This document shows, piece after piece, positions 45,184 to 56,400 of a DNA stretch of 64,000 nt (within the stretch, counting starts at the first letter, position 1; each line of letters opens with the position of its first letter). A program made the position numbers and the translations under genes. This stretch comes from Eremophila alpestris peregrina. Lineage: Eukaryota > Chordata > Aves > Passeriformes > Alaudidae. The DNA lies in assembly GCA_009792885.1 (NCBI GenBank), contig WMCF01000080.1, positions 1,761,149 to 1,825,148 on the forward strand, written 5' to 3'. The notes below the pieces were generated by a model, which was given only the letters and a program-made list of their open reading frames with translations, searched no databases and was not told the origin of the DNA.

Positions 45184-45237
<54 letters not shown>
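45184..45237. repeat. Poly-A homopolymer, 54 nt
   Basis: An uninterrupted run of 54 A. The sequence upstream (ending TTCTTTTTCTTTAGAAGTACC) is not a recognised transcript end, so a retrocopy tail is possible but unproven. Confidence 0.95.
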
Positions 45238-45239
<2 letters not shown>

Positions 45240-45764
45240 TCTATTGAAGTCAGACCAGATCCCACATGGATTATGCTTGATTATGTGAAAATAATTTTAC
45301 CCCAAAGAAAATTGCTGTGATACCTAAGCAGTTTAAATGGAATATAAATAAGGTCAAAATACCATTCAAAAATAATAATTCTAATCTACCATTTCCTTAT
45401 GTGTACACTATTGTGGACAACACAGAACCCAAACTCGGAGTAAAGTGAAGTCCCTGAACAACTTCAGGCAATTTTTGCAAAATTTCACTCACCGTTTAGT
45501 TTAATGAAGTAAATTCATAATTTTTATTACTCAGGAAATTGACAGATTAATTGTTCTGGGAAAATCAAATATCTCTGGTGGGGAAACTTAAAGAACAACA
45601 AAATGAGACCACCTGGTTTTGAAGGTGCTTCTTATAGGGCAAGCCTCTGATAGGACACACCCATATCTCCATCATGCATCAGGATGAGTAGGATGTCCCC
45701 AGGCATTTTAATTACTGTGCTGATAGCTCCAAAGGGAGAGTCAAATCACTTACATCCCAGGCCA
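45238..45764. other. Unassigned DNA
   Basis: No gene or mobile element recognised between the poly-A and the CR1 end. Confidence 0.4.
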
Positions 45765-45873
45765 TGTTGTATGGAGCTCTGAGCAACCTGGTCTGCTGAG
45801 TGTCCCTGCCCATGGCAGGTCACGATGATATTTAAGGTCCCTTAAAATCCAGGCCACTCTTTGATTCTGTGAC
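45765..45873 (+). mobile_element. CR1 LINE 3' terminus, short fragment
   Basis: About 110 bp matching the last part of CR1: 'TATGGAGCTCTGAGCAACCT', 'GTGTCCCTGCCCATGGCAGG', 'GATATTTAAGGTCCCTTAAA' and the tail TTTGATTCTGTGA. Heavily 5'-truncated. Confidence 0.85.
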
Positions 45874-47452
45874 AACTTTGTGACTATTAAATTAATCTGT
45901 CTGCTCTCCCAAAATTATGCTCCTGAACACATAATAGTGTAAACTTCATTATCTCTTTCTGATAAATTGAACCACAGTTAAAGATAGCTTCCCACAATAT
46001 CTAATCTTGTGGCCGGTTCTGAAAATGTTTATGCTTTTTCAAAGAATTATTAAAGATGAGTTTTCTTCTTTCTGGTCTTCTCTTTTCTATATATCCATAA
46101 AGGCAGTGGATGCTCTTATAGGGTTAATTTTCTTACCTTTTGGCTTTAAATTCATGGAGCACATTGTGTCCAGCCTTAATATTTTACACTGTAAGCCATA
46201 TCATCTTTTATCTTTTATTTATAGTGAACCTCATATTAATTTCTCAATAGCAGCTGGCACAGCAGGAGGGACAAGGCATTGATCTTCCAATTTATCCACT
46301 ACTCTTACATATCCTGAGGTCGATGCAGTCTAGGGAGATTGATGGGTTCTGGCATCAGTACAGCGGGTGTGTGTTTCTCATGCATGAAAATCAACAACAG
46401 GAAACCAAAATGTGACAATTGACAGTAATATCGGAAACCTCTGTAATAAAACTAACAGGATGGTCTTCAATAATTTAATGGAATATTGGGTATTCCATAA
46501 TGAAAAATCAGCCATATAATAGTTTCTGTGTATGGGTTTGTGATATTCTGTATGTATTGTGATATTCTCATCTGCAACAGCTAGGTAAGTGCGCACACTT
46601 TCACATGCACAACATGCTTATGTGTGTTTGCTCTCTCCGTACAATGTGAGTCACAGGGCTTCACTGTGACTTGTATTTTCATGCATACAGCCTGATAGGG
46701 GCAGACCTCTGAAGGACCAGAAAAAGAGATGATGTTCTTATCATTACACATTGTTTGCAGTTGCACCACAGGGTTTGAGAGATCCTGCTGTGTCGTCTCC
46801 AATTTTTATCTTTTTAGAAACAAGTCCATCTGCATTGTTATCAGTTATAAATGACGGGTAACTCCTACTGCCCAGCACCAGTTCTGTCTCCCATCTCTTT
46901 TTATGTGCAGTAAAAGAGGGGATTCTAGGCATCTAATGTTTACTCTTTGTGCAATTTACTGTAGGCAGGTTATAGGGCTTGGCAGACAAAATTTTAAGCA
47001 TAAACATTATCACCTTTCTCTGCTGAGTGTGTCTAAGCACAGAAACGCTGTCCTACTCAAATGAAGAAGTATCTATCTGATATTTGCTTGTCTAACACGT
47101 GCAGTAGTGGAGCTGACTCTTTAAAGAACTTTGAGTATCAATCACTGCTTGACCAAACACTATGAAAAGCTACAGGTAAGCATGTGTTTCTAATTATGCA
47201 ACATACAGGAAATTGTTAGAGTCAGTGTAACATTCACTGCCTTTTCTCATATGTAGCTTTTGATGTGGGTTTTTTTTTCTTTTTCTCCTTTATTTGCAGT
47301 CTTTCAATTACCCAGGAAAATAGTTACAGTTCTTGCAGTTCTACCACAGTGCTAAAGCTTTCCAGCTCCACAACCCATGACCCAGATAGGGGGATCTGGA
47401 AGACACTGAGAAAACCTCAAAACCAGCTCTCCAACTGAGGTGATTAAATAAC

Positions 47453-47480
47453 AAGAGAGAGAGAGAAAGAGAGAGAGAAA
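47453..47480. repeat. GA microsatellite
   Basis: Imperfect (GA)n run broken by one AAA. Confidence 0.9.
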
Positions 47481-48337
47481 TGTTGTGTGACATGGCCTGT
47501 GTACAAGGCAAATCCTTATTAAGACTAAAAAATCCACATTAAAGATGGAACTATTTCATGTGATATGAAGGTAAGGTTGCAAATAAAGAGATAGACTGTT
47601 CATTTTGGAGCTCCATCCACTGCTAACAGTGATCAGGTACATATTACAAAATTAAAATTATTCTCATCCTCTTTGGGTCTTAAGACATCAAAAGGATGGG
47701 AGGAGTGTGGTATCTTTCTACCGGGCACTTAAAAAGCTCTGGAAGAGAAACTCTTCTACTGCTCAGGATGTTCTCTAGTATTTCTGATATGGAGGTACAG
47801 ACTCACTCCCAACAGTCCATGATGTACTGTTTGCATAAAAGATGCCATGTGACCTGTTGAGCTTTATGCAGTAATCCTACTGTTTTTAAAAAAAGTTCAC
47901 AGTTTTAATGGCCATAATAAACAGAACATCTTCTTTAAAACTCACAGTAAAAGGGGGGCTTTAAAGTATAGCACAGAAATTGCAAGAAACTACTGAGAGC
48001 TATTTTTCTATTTTAAAGTTTTTTCTGACTACGAAGACCCTTTATTATTAGAAATTTAGATTACTGTAAAGAATGAGCTTTTGAACTGTAGTTGCTAAGA
48101 AAGGATAAAAAAATCTCTGAACATTTATCCAAATATAGGAACGTGCTTAGGCTGGTGTTTTTTCAAGTTTTTAAAAATATTTGAATATATTATTAGATAC
48201 TTGCTTTGTCTGTGAATAAAACAGGAGGTGCTGATAAAATTAAAGAGGCTCTTCTTGTAGTATTTCTGGTCATAAACAGTAATAGACATACCAGAGATTT
48301 CACAGATGGGATTGCTTTTATGATGTTTCCTTCTCAA

Positions 48338-48360
48338 ATTTTTATTTTATTTTATTTTAT
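48338..48360. repeat. TTTTA pentanucleotide microsatellite
   Basis: About four to five TTTTA units. Confidence 0.85.
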
Positions 48361-50991
48361 GCAGTTCAATAACATCTTGGGTGCTTTGGTACAGGTAAGA
48401 TAAATAGTGCATAAACCCCACCAAAATAGTTTCTGCCCCAAGGTGCTCACAATCTGAGTTCATGCAATGGCAAGAAGAAAGAGAATAACAAAATTGAATA
48501 AAAGGGGGAAAGACTAGACTAGACAATTTTGACTGTCTACCAGTTCAGAGATGGCATATATGCTTCACAGAACTTTCTGTGAACCCACATCTTGCCCTGC
48601 AAAATATTTTGCAGGTGTTGAGGGAAAAACAAAAGAAAAAAACTTTACTTTTGTTGAAGTTTGCTTTCCATTATCTATGTGCTTTCACCCTTAGAGTGAT
48701 AAACCTCTGAGCCCAGGAGGATATTCAGAGTTACCAGGGCAGCCTTTTAAAGGAGACTCCTGCATCACTGATACCACGCATCTCATTTGACACACAGTGA
48801 GTTTTTTAGGAGCTCTCACTAACTTGAAACTAATAAGATTTTCTACAGACAGGTTGAAATATTCCTCTTATAGACAAAAAATACCTTCTGTTTACCATAC
48901 ATATCAGTAGTAATGGATACACTTTAACGACTCTTATCTATTTTTTCCATTCTATATCTGCACCATTTCTCTGATCATTCTATTATTGTGAATTGCCCTG
49001 TAGACAGGGAAGTAGGATACGTGGTGCAATGTCATTACTATCTTTTTGTGCTCATGAAGATTACACATAGTGAGATCAAACTGTTACTGCACAGCTGACA
49101 GTGTACATATGAACAATTAATATACAAATGTTTTTTCCACACCTCTGACACTGTCAATTTACTGCTCCAGTTCCTACTACCATTCAGTTATTCCCTTATA
49201 ATGTTCTGATCATCCTCTATCCTTGGCATATCCCTCCAGCTGAATGTCATTAATGAATTTCTCCAGCAATTACTGTTTTGGTTTTTTTTGGTGAGCTCAT
49301 TACTGAAAATCCTGAGACAAAATTTGTCACAAGATTCTTGAAGAATTCCCCAAGTAACATCCCGTCTGTAACATGGTGTACAGTATTTTAAAGAATACTT
49401 CAACCAATATGTTCAACTTTTGCAAGTCCCAAATGACATCAGTTAATGACAAACATGAAAATATGTAAGTAGCTGTAAAAAAACTTAAACTGTCATTTTT
49501 CCTTTATTTTTTAATTTAACCATTTTATTTATTTAATTTTATAAAGCAGAAACAACAAACTTGCATTCTTGCCTTCTGAAACAGGAAAAATATCTTATTA
49601 ATATTACCATATACCATGTCATGCCAGGTCTAAACAACTCCTTATATAATGGGGATCAGGAGCAAGGAATTGTGATTGTGAATCTTGAGGCATTAGTTTA
49701 GAATGACAGGGCAAGTTCTTTTATATAAAATATATGTATATACATTTGTATATGCATATTTATCAATTGTTTTGCCTGTGGGAAAAAGGAAAATGGTTCT
49801 GTCAAAAAGGAAGGTGGTTCTGTCAAACCCAGGGAGACACCTATAACTGCATTATAAAAATATTTTTGTGTGATTTTTTTTTGCCAGCAAATAATCAAGT
49901 AGGAAAGATGAGATTTTATTTTCAAAATTTAGTTCACCTTTCAAAAATAATAAATTTTCAAATCTTCTTCCCCTACCTCTCTGGACCCCTGCTTTCTCTT
50001 ACACAAGTTACATGCTTTCACATTGCACCTCTCTAAGTTGTTTGAAGTTTAGCCTGGCTACTCTTACCCTCTTCCACAGCATTTCATTCAAAGTGTTTTC
50101 TTCTAAAGGTGGAGAATGAAAACCTTGTACAAATGTATGTCCATGTGTATGTGTGTTACTATCCAGTTGATAATACACTGTCAGCTACAAAGAATTAAGT
50201 TGCAGTCTTCATTAACAGGAGATTGGACAATAGCAAGGTGTGAGGTCATTGGGCAAATGCTTAGCACTGGTGCTGATGCCATGAAACAGCAGCACTAGGG
50301 AGGAGAAAGGATTCTCAGGAAGATGTTGCAAGGAACACCAAGGCCACCAGATGCAAGGGGCACCAGGTTATACTCCCAGACCCAGGGATTCCCTGTTCCT
50401 GCAGTGCCCCAACACTTCCAGAGAACAAAGCTGTTCCATTGTGTTATAAAGACTTGGACCTAGCTTATTGCAGCTGGTAACTCAGACAAGCTGTAGATAA
50501 GAGTGGAGTTCTAAAATGAGTAAGAGCAGTAGGATCTTATGTAATTCAGTAATGTGGCAAAATGGATAAAAATAGGATGAAAGATAGTTTGCCATGCATT
50601 TTGGGAAACAGCTGACTGTAGTACTAAGACACTATTGAATTTCTCTGGTGATGTCTCCTTTCTTGCTGCAGACCAAGGAGGACCAGGTATGTAGGTTTTT
50701 AAATTGGATGTGGTAATTTTCCATTTTTACAGGTGGGGTCTATGTAGTGCACTCCTCACTGCCACCATATGATCACCTACAACAGTGCACTAGACTATGA
50801 CAACCTAATGGCATATGCTGTTTTCCCACCTGGCTCTTCACTAGGTTAGAAAACATTTTGGACTGGAGGTACTGCACTGCGTGAGCTTACTTTGAGAGAA
50901 ATATATAGATATAAATATAAAAAAATAGACACATTTATTGATAGTTTTGAATTCTGAAGGGAAAACTGATGAGCTATATCAATAGTGCTTG

Positions 50992-51465
50992 TGATGCCTT
51001 AAGTTTTAGCTTTTATGTTTTCCAGATTCCATGCTGTTTCAGGTGTAGTTTTAAGCTTCATATTAAGTGCTAGTAAGTAGTAGGTAGACAAAACAAATCC
51101 TTTCCTGCTGAAAACCAAGGACAACTTTCTGGCCCAAAAGCATAAACAATGATGGACTGAAGGGAGAAACAAGAAGGATGAGACTTCACAACCTGGAGTT
51201 GTAATTGGACAATTAAACCCCAATATGCCAATGGACCCAAACTTATGAGAGGGCATGGCCTTGTGACGGGGGGGCTGGTGACTATTCAGGGTCCACCTGG
51301 TCAGGTTCTGGTATCCCAGGGGTATCCTGGGGCCTTTCAATAAATATCTGCTTTATTCTCTAGCTCTGTCCAGCCTCTGTTTCAGGGCAGCCTTCCCAAG
51401 GCATCAGTTTCTGGCGACCGCGGCAGGACGTTGAGGCAACATAAAAGCTAAAACTAAAGGCATCA
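50992..51465 (+). mobile_element. Complete solo LTR (474 bp) with 28-bp terminal inverted repeats and CTTG target duplication
   Basis: The element starts TGATGCCTTAAGTTTTAGCT and ends with the reverse complement of that sequence. The two 28-bp ends (50992-51019 and 51438-51465) match at 27 of 28 positions and finish TG...CA. The 4-bp sequence CTTG flanks both sides (50988-50991 and 51466-51469), as expected for ERV1/gammaretrovirus-like integration. AATAAA is at 51339-51344, followed by a CTTTATTCTCTAGCTCTGTC-type R/U5. No internal genes. A non-autonomous DNA element with TIRs is the alternative, but TG...CA, AATAAA and the U3-R-U5 order favour an LTR. Confidence 0.85.
51339..51344 (+). promoter_or_regulatory. 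Polyadenylation signal AATAAA of the 50992-51465 LTR
   Basis: AATAAA in TTTCAATAAATATC, followed by T/G-rich sequence. Placed where R ends in this LTR. Activity unknown. Confidence 0.55.
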
Positions 51466-51469
51466 CTTG

Positions 51470-52449
51470 TATTTCTCAAGAGTTTTGATTCTAAGATTTT
51501 TGGGCTAAATCCTGAGAGTCTTACAATACATCATACTCACACAAGGAGTTAAGGTATTTGTTTATTTCATATTTACACCAAGATGGGAGCAAGCTGGTAA
51601 ATCCACAAAGCTAGATCTGACTCTCACAACTTTAAATACATTTTAGCAAACAGAAAAATCCCCTTTCTGTTCGTTGCAAGTTACTTAGTTCTCTTAATTA
51701 GTGTTTTGCCATCTATTGTTTAAATTATTCTCTTCTCATGTTAATTAGTCCACATGCTAGGTCTTTCTCTTGAGTCAATGGGTTCCTTGAGTCTGTGGTT
51801 GTGAGGACTTAAAGAACACAGCTGCATGTCTCAGAACACTGTCAGAGAGGGAAGGTCCCATAAGATAAGCTACCAAAGCAGAGCTCATGATACACGCAGA
51901 TGGCAGCAACAGGGAGATGCTAATTTCCAGGCCTTGTGAGGCCGATCTGGATAACACATCCAGAAAACACCTCCCACGTAGGAAGGCAAAGTATGGGAAA
52001 GGAAACAAGTGCTTATGTACATGCCATCTCAAGTTGTGGGAATGGCATTTATACCCCATAGATACCTGAGATTTGGACTGTGTACAGTGGTATCTCTAGA
52101 GGAATGACTTTGGGATGCCCACAACCAAGAAGACTAGGGTGAAGGACTTGCAGGACTCTGGTAGTGATGAGCCACCCTTCACATGGTGGTGATATCTCTG
52201 CTTAATCTCTCTCTCTCTCTCTCTAGGTTAAGAGCCCTGTTGTGGTCAAAGGCTACAGAGCTCATTGTGCTCTTACTGTATGCAGTTCTGCACAATAGCT
52301 TATCTTCACTAAGAACCAGATTTACATTCCAAATTAAAAAGATATGAAAACTTCAATTTCTTCATGGAATCTGTTGAAGATTCCGTATCTAAGATTTAGC
52401 ACATATGGATACAGAGAATCCAGAAAATAAGTTTTGATTTCAGAAAAAA
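51470..52449. other. Gene-free DNA
   Basis: No exon or mobile element recognised. A TC microsatellite lies at 52205-52225. Frame 51775-52059 (minus) shows no domain. Confidence 0.45.
52205..52225. repeat. TC microsatellite
   Basis: About nine to ten TC units. Confidence 0.9.
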
Positions 52450-53030
52450 GCACAGGTGAAGGGGATTTGGACTGCTTGTGGAGAGTGTGAGCCAGTAGAG
52501 TGTGCCCAAGTAGTCAGGAGGGCAAGCCCCCATCTCAGTGTGCACTACACACAGCTTCACCAGCTGGCCAAAAGATGGGATCATCCTGCTGGATTAAGCC
52601 GTGGTGTGGTCTCACCCCAAGTCCTGTGTGCAGTGCTGGGAACCAGCGTCTAAAGAGGATGAGAAGGTCTCTGAATACATCTAGAGGAAGGGAACAGAGC
52701 TGGTGGAAACTTTGGAAGGAACATCCTTTGAGGGGCAGCTGAGAACTCAGAGTTTGGAGAAAATGAGGCTGAGGATGAACTGATGTTCCATACAGCTTCC
52801 TGACAAGGGAAGTGGTGAGGGAGGTGTTGATCTTTTCTTCCTGGGATTCAGTGATTAGATAGAATTTTTTATCAAGATGTTGGTCAAACCCTGAAACAAG
52901 CCTCCATGCCCGCCAGTGCCGTAAAAGGAAATTTTGGTCAATGGCCTTCAAAATATTCTGTGTATTGGTCAGCCCCTGAAGTGTTCAGTCAGTTAAACTA
53001 AGTGATCACTGTAGGTTGCTTATAACTGGA
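52450..53030 (+). mobile_element. CR1 LINE ORF2 end and 3' region, old, with deletions
   Basis: Plus-strand CR1 order is visible through heavy divergence: 'GAGTGTGCCCAAGTAGTCAG' with AGGGCAAG, a GTCCTGTGTGCAGTGCTGGG block, 'GGGCAGCTGAGAACTCAGAG' with TTTGGAGAAAATGAGGCTGAGG, 'GAAGTGGTGAGGGAGGTGTT', and a terminal CCCCTGAAGTGTTCAG / TGATCACTGTAGGTTGCTT remnant. Several internal blocks are missing. No coding capacity. Confidence 0.75.
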
Positions 53031-53204
53031 TCTACTTTATTCCAAACAAATGTTCGTAAAAGCTGCTGAAACAAATGAAACCAAAAACTGTTTTTTCTAA
53101 CATTGCAGCCACTTCAGAATTCTTTGCTACATTTCCAGTGTCAATGCTTTCTCTTCTGGGACTTCAGCCAACATCCCTTCACAGACTTCTAAATGTTGTG
53201 CTCT

Positions 53205-53480
53205 GGGTTGTGGTCACTCAGGTCTTGAAAGCCTTCAGATTCAGAGATACCAGAAACTCTCTGGGTAGCTCACTCTACTCCTTGTGGAATGCTTAATGAC
53301 TCTCACAGGGATTTTGATTTCTTTTACCTATGTACAGCTTGAATCTTTCTAGTTCCACAAGATATTCCTGTCTGTCATGCCCTGATCAGGAAGTGCTAGG
53401 AAGAGACTGGCCCACCCCCTCTATGACCTCCCCACAGGCACTGTGGTGTGCTGTCTGGTGCTCCAACACTTCTGCTCCAC
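53205..53480 (-). mobile_element. Probable CR1 LINE 3' region, antisense, old
   Basis: Plus strand shows an antisense CR1-like order: 'AACTCTCTGGGTAGCTCACT', 'AATGACTCTCACAGGGATTT', 'ACAGCTTGAATCTTTCTAGT' and an AGAAGAG/GGAAGAGACTGGCCC-type block. Similarity to the CR1 pattern is moderate and no tail is preserved. It stands tail to tail with the CR1 at 52450-53030. Confidence 0.5.
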
Positions 53481-56400
53481 GATGAACCAGCCCTAGCCCC
53501 ATAGCTTCTCCTTTGGAATCTTGAGTCTTTCTTGTTTTTTGTTTTTTTTTTTCACTTTCCTGCCTGTGAACCCACCAGGGTGAGGTCTGAAGGGTGCTGA
53601 TCAGAGGGGACCAGTTCCATAAATTTATATTAAAACCTGTTTTTTGCCAATACCTTTGACAATGATTCTTTGAACAGCCTAAACCACTCTTTTGTGACAC
53701 TTGAGTGTACAAATCTTTTTTATCTAAAGGCTTGTTTCACTCCATTCACTCTTTTTTATTCTTCTCTAAAACCATATTTTTTTATCAAGGCTCTGAATGA
53801 GAAGTCCCCTGCATTGATGTACAACTCTCAGTTACCTACACTCAGTGCCTTTTCCCACCACTCCTTCCCATCTGTTGATGTCAGTTCCATGCACTAATGT
53901 CAATCCCCTTAGTGTCTCTTACCTATCCAGCTGCTCAGCAAAATTTGTCATAGCATTATTTCTTTAGCTATTTAAACTATTGGAAGGAAAAATTGCTGCA
54001 GTCTGGTAACAGATAAGTTATCACATTTCACTTGCTCAATAGGAGGTAATTGAAATCATAGAAATACAGCAATATAAGACAACAATGAGGCAACAACTTC
54101 ATGAAGTGAAGCACTAGAGTAAGGAAGAACATTTTAGCCTAAAGAACACTGTGTGAAGACTTGTGCTGATTACAGAGACCTCTGGACCAGGCCTCCAGTT
54201 TTACAAATTGGAATATGGCTTCTACACAGTGGATACTTCTTGACATAGCATTGTCAAGTGAGGTGTGCTAAAACCAGAGACAAAATTTTCAGTTTTATTT
54301 TGTTTTACTGAGCACCCTGAGGAAATCAGTATCCTCATCGTAAAATGAGAAAAGTAATATTTATCTGCCTTTGACAACTGCATCATGACCCAAGGATCAA
54401 AGTGCTATTCATAACTAAGTATTTTTAGTATTACTACTTTGATGTGTAAATCACAGACACAATTGGCTGTGTAACTGTCTTTGAAGTTGTTCTGAAAAAT
54501 TATACCATATTCCTCTTCAGCAGTAATTTAATTTGTGAATTAGTGACATGACAGACCATAAGAATCTATTTGGAAACCTTCCAATTGGTTTTCTCAATGT
54601 GTCTGCTGTGAACATGCACTTAGTGTTCAGTAGGCAGCAAATGTCCTCAAATTATTATTACTGATTACATCATTTTCTCAGTGAAAGAATTTGTGTCATT
54701 ATAAATTTTATTTTTGCTAATATGAATATTTTTTTTATCTGGTTCAATTACTCTAAATTATATTTACAAAACCAAAATTGTTAATCATTTAACCTAGTTA
54801 CTCCTACTTTCAGACTGGTTTAGTATGGATGCAGTTTTCCTTGGAACTAAGCAGATGTGCTAAAGGCCATCAGACTTCTGAAGCCCACGTTCCATCAGAA
54901 AATACAGTCAGTAGTCCTTGGACGATCCAGTGAATTTAATTGGTCAAACAGTGATACAAACAGAAGAAAATTCAAAAAGAGACAGGATTGTCCTTGTTTT
55001 GCATTCCCACATAATCCCGTCCACCTGGTGCATTTCAGAGCATTACATAAAAGGGTTGAAATGTTGTGCGAACTGAAATCTTTTGATGGTCAATAATCAA
55101 TGAATTACTTTTCATCCTTCCATGTTATGAATCCAATACTATGGCTGAAAAAAAATGTATTTCAAATAAGTTTCAAGTTTGTGGAGTAGCACTTACACAA
55201 AGATTTTTAAAGATCAAATAAAAGGTCAAAGAAAAGGCAGTGCTCATATTGCATCATAGTTTGATAAAGAAAAACTTGGAGATTATGGCACTTCAGGGCT
55301 GTTTATGATGTTCAAGACACTTTAAAAATCAAATTAATTTCTATAGGATGAACCATGTTAGGTCATATGACCAGGTAGTTTGAGAAATGACGAAAACCAG
55401 AGAGTGGTTTTCCATAAGAGGGAAAAGTTAGACTCTAATTTTCAACCTCTTTTGCTGTTATTTAAAATACAAAAATGGCAACAGCCATTCCTTTCATGAA
55501 GGCTACAAAATGCAATATTTTGGACTGTTAAATCGTGTTTAACACTATCATACTGTTGTAATACTATTACAAAAAAATAGCTTCTAGTTTGTAAGAATAT
55601 AAAAAAAAGCATTGGTAAGTCAAACAAATGTTTGAGTCAAAAAATAAAATAAGATTGGTGTTTTCTTCATTCTAGAGTTTTTTGTTGACTTTCCATGTAG
55701 AAATGTGGTTTCATAAAAGCTTCTTCAGATGAAAGGTTAAGAAGTTATAAATAGCCAAAACCTCTTTTCTTTACTTTAGCTGCTTTAAAATTGTAGTATT
55801 TGTGACTTGCAAACTGCTGAGGCAATTGTCTCCACCAGTGCTTGTTTTGCAGTTCCTATCAGATTTTAAACACAATAATGATGACAGTTTGTCATCATAT
55901 ACAGGAAAAAATAGAAGACATTGTAGCAAACATAATTTTAAACTAGAGATTCATAATTGAGTTATTAAATTAGATAAAAATAGTTTTTTGACAGAAATCT
56001 AAATTCTTCAGTGCTAGTTTTATATCAACATTTTAGTTGTCTCAGCTTAAAAAAAAACCCATAATGCTCCGGTTCCTAGAATGAATACTTCATTTCGTAG
56101 TTTTGTTGATGTGTCTGGTCAGCCTTCTGCTGGAAATATTTTTTTAAATACACAGATGCTGTTATCTGGGGAGGTAAGAACTGTCATATAAATGATTAAA
56201 ATAGACAAGGTAGTAAGTTACTAACAGACAGACTATACTCATTGTCTGCTACTGAGAAATCAGTGGCAAAAAGGACGTTCTAATTATCTAATCTATCATC
56301 CTGTCAATGATTTTTCTTAACTTTTCCAATGTTTTGAGACATTTGAGATAATTCAGGTTTATTTTCCGTCACAGTGAAATGCTATGGCTAAACACTCCTG

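Larger units (their letters stand above)
45874..50987. other. Gene-free AT-rich DNA with small microsatellites
   Basis: Five kb with no recognisable exon. It holds a GA microsatellite (47453-47480) and a TTTTA repeat (48338-48360). The phrase 'CTGCCCCAAGGTGCTCACAA' at about 48436-48455 resembles a piece of old vertebrate interspersed repeats, but it is too short to assign. Frames at 46007-46282, 46581-46802 and 49734-50036 have no domain signs. Confidence 0.4.

Noticed and set aside
48436..48455. Piece of an ancient vertebrate interspersed repeat
   Set aside because: Only about 20 bp look familiar; too short to annotate.
51411..51428. TGGCGACCGCGGCAGGAC as a retroviral primer-binding site
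   Set aside because: It looks like a primer-binding site after an LTR, but the matching inverted ends and CTTG duplication show that the LTR extends to 51465, so this lies inside U5.
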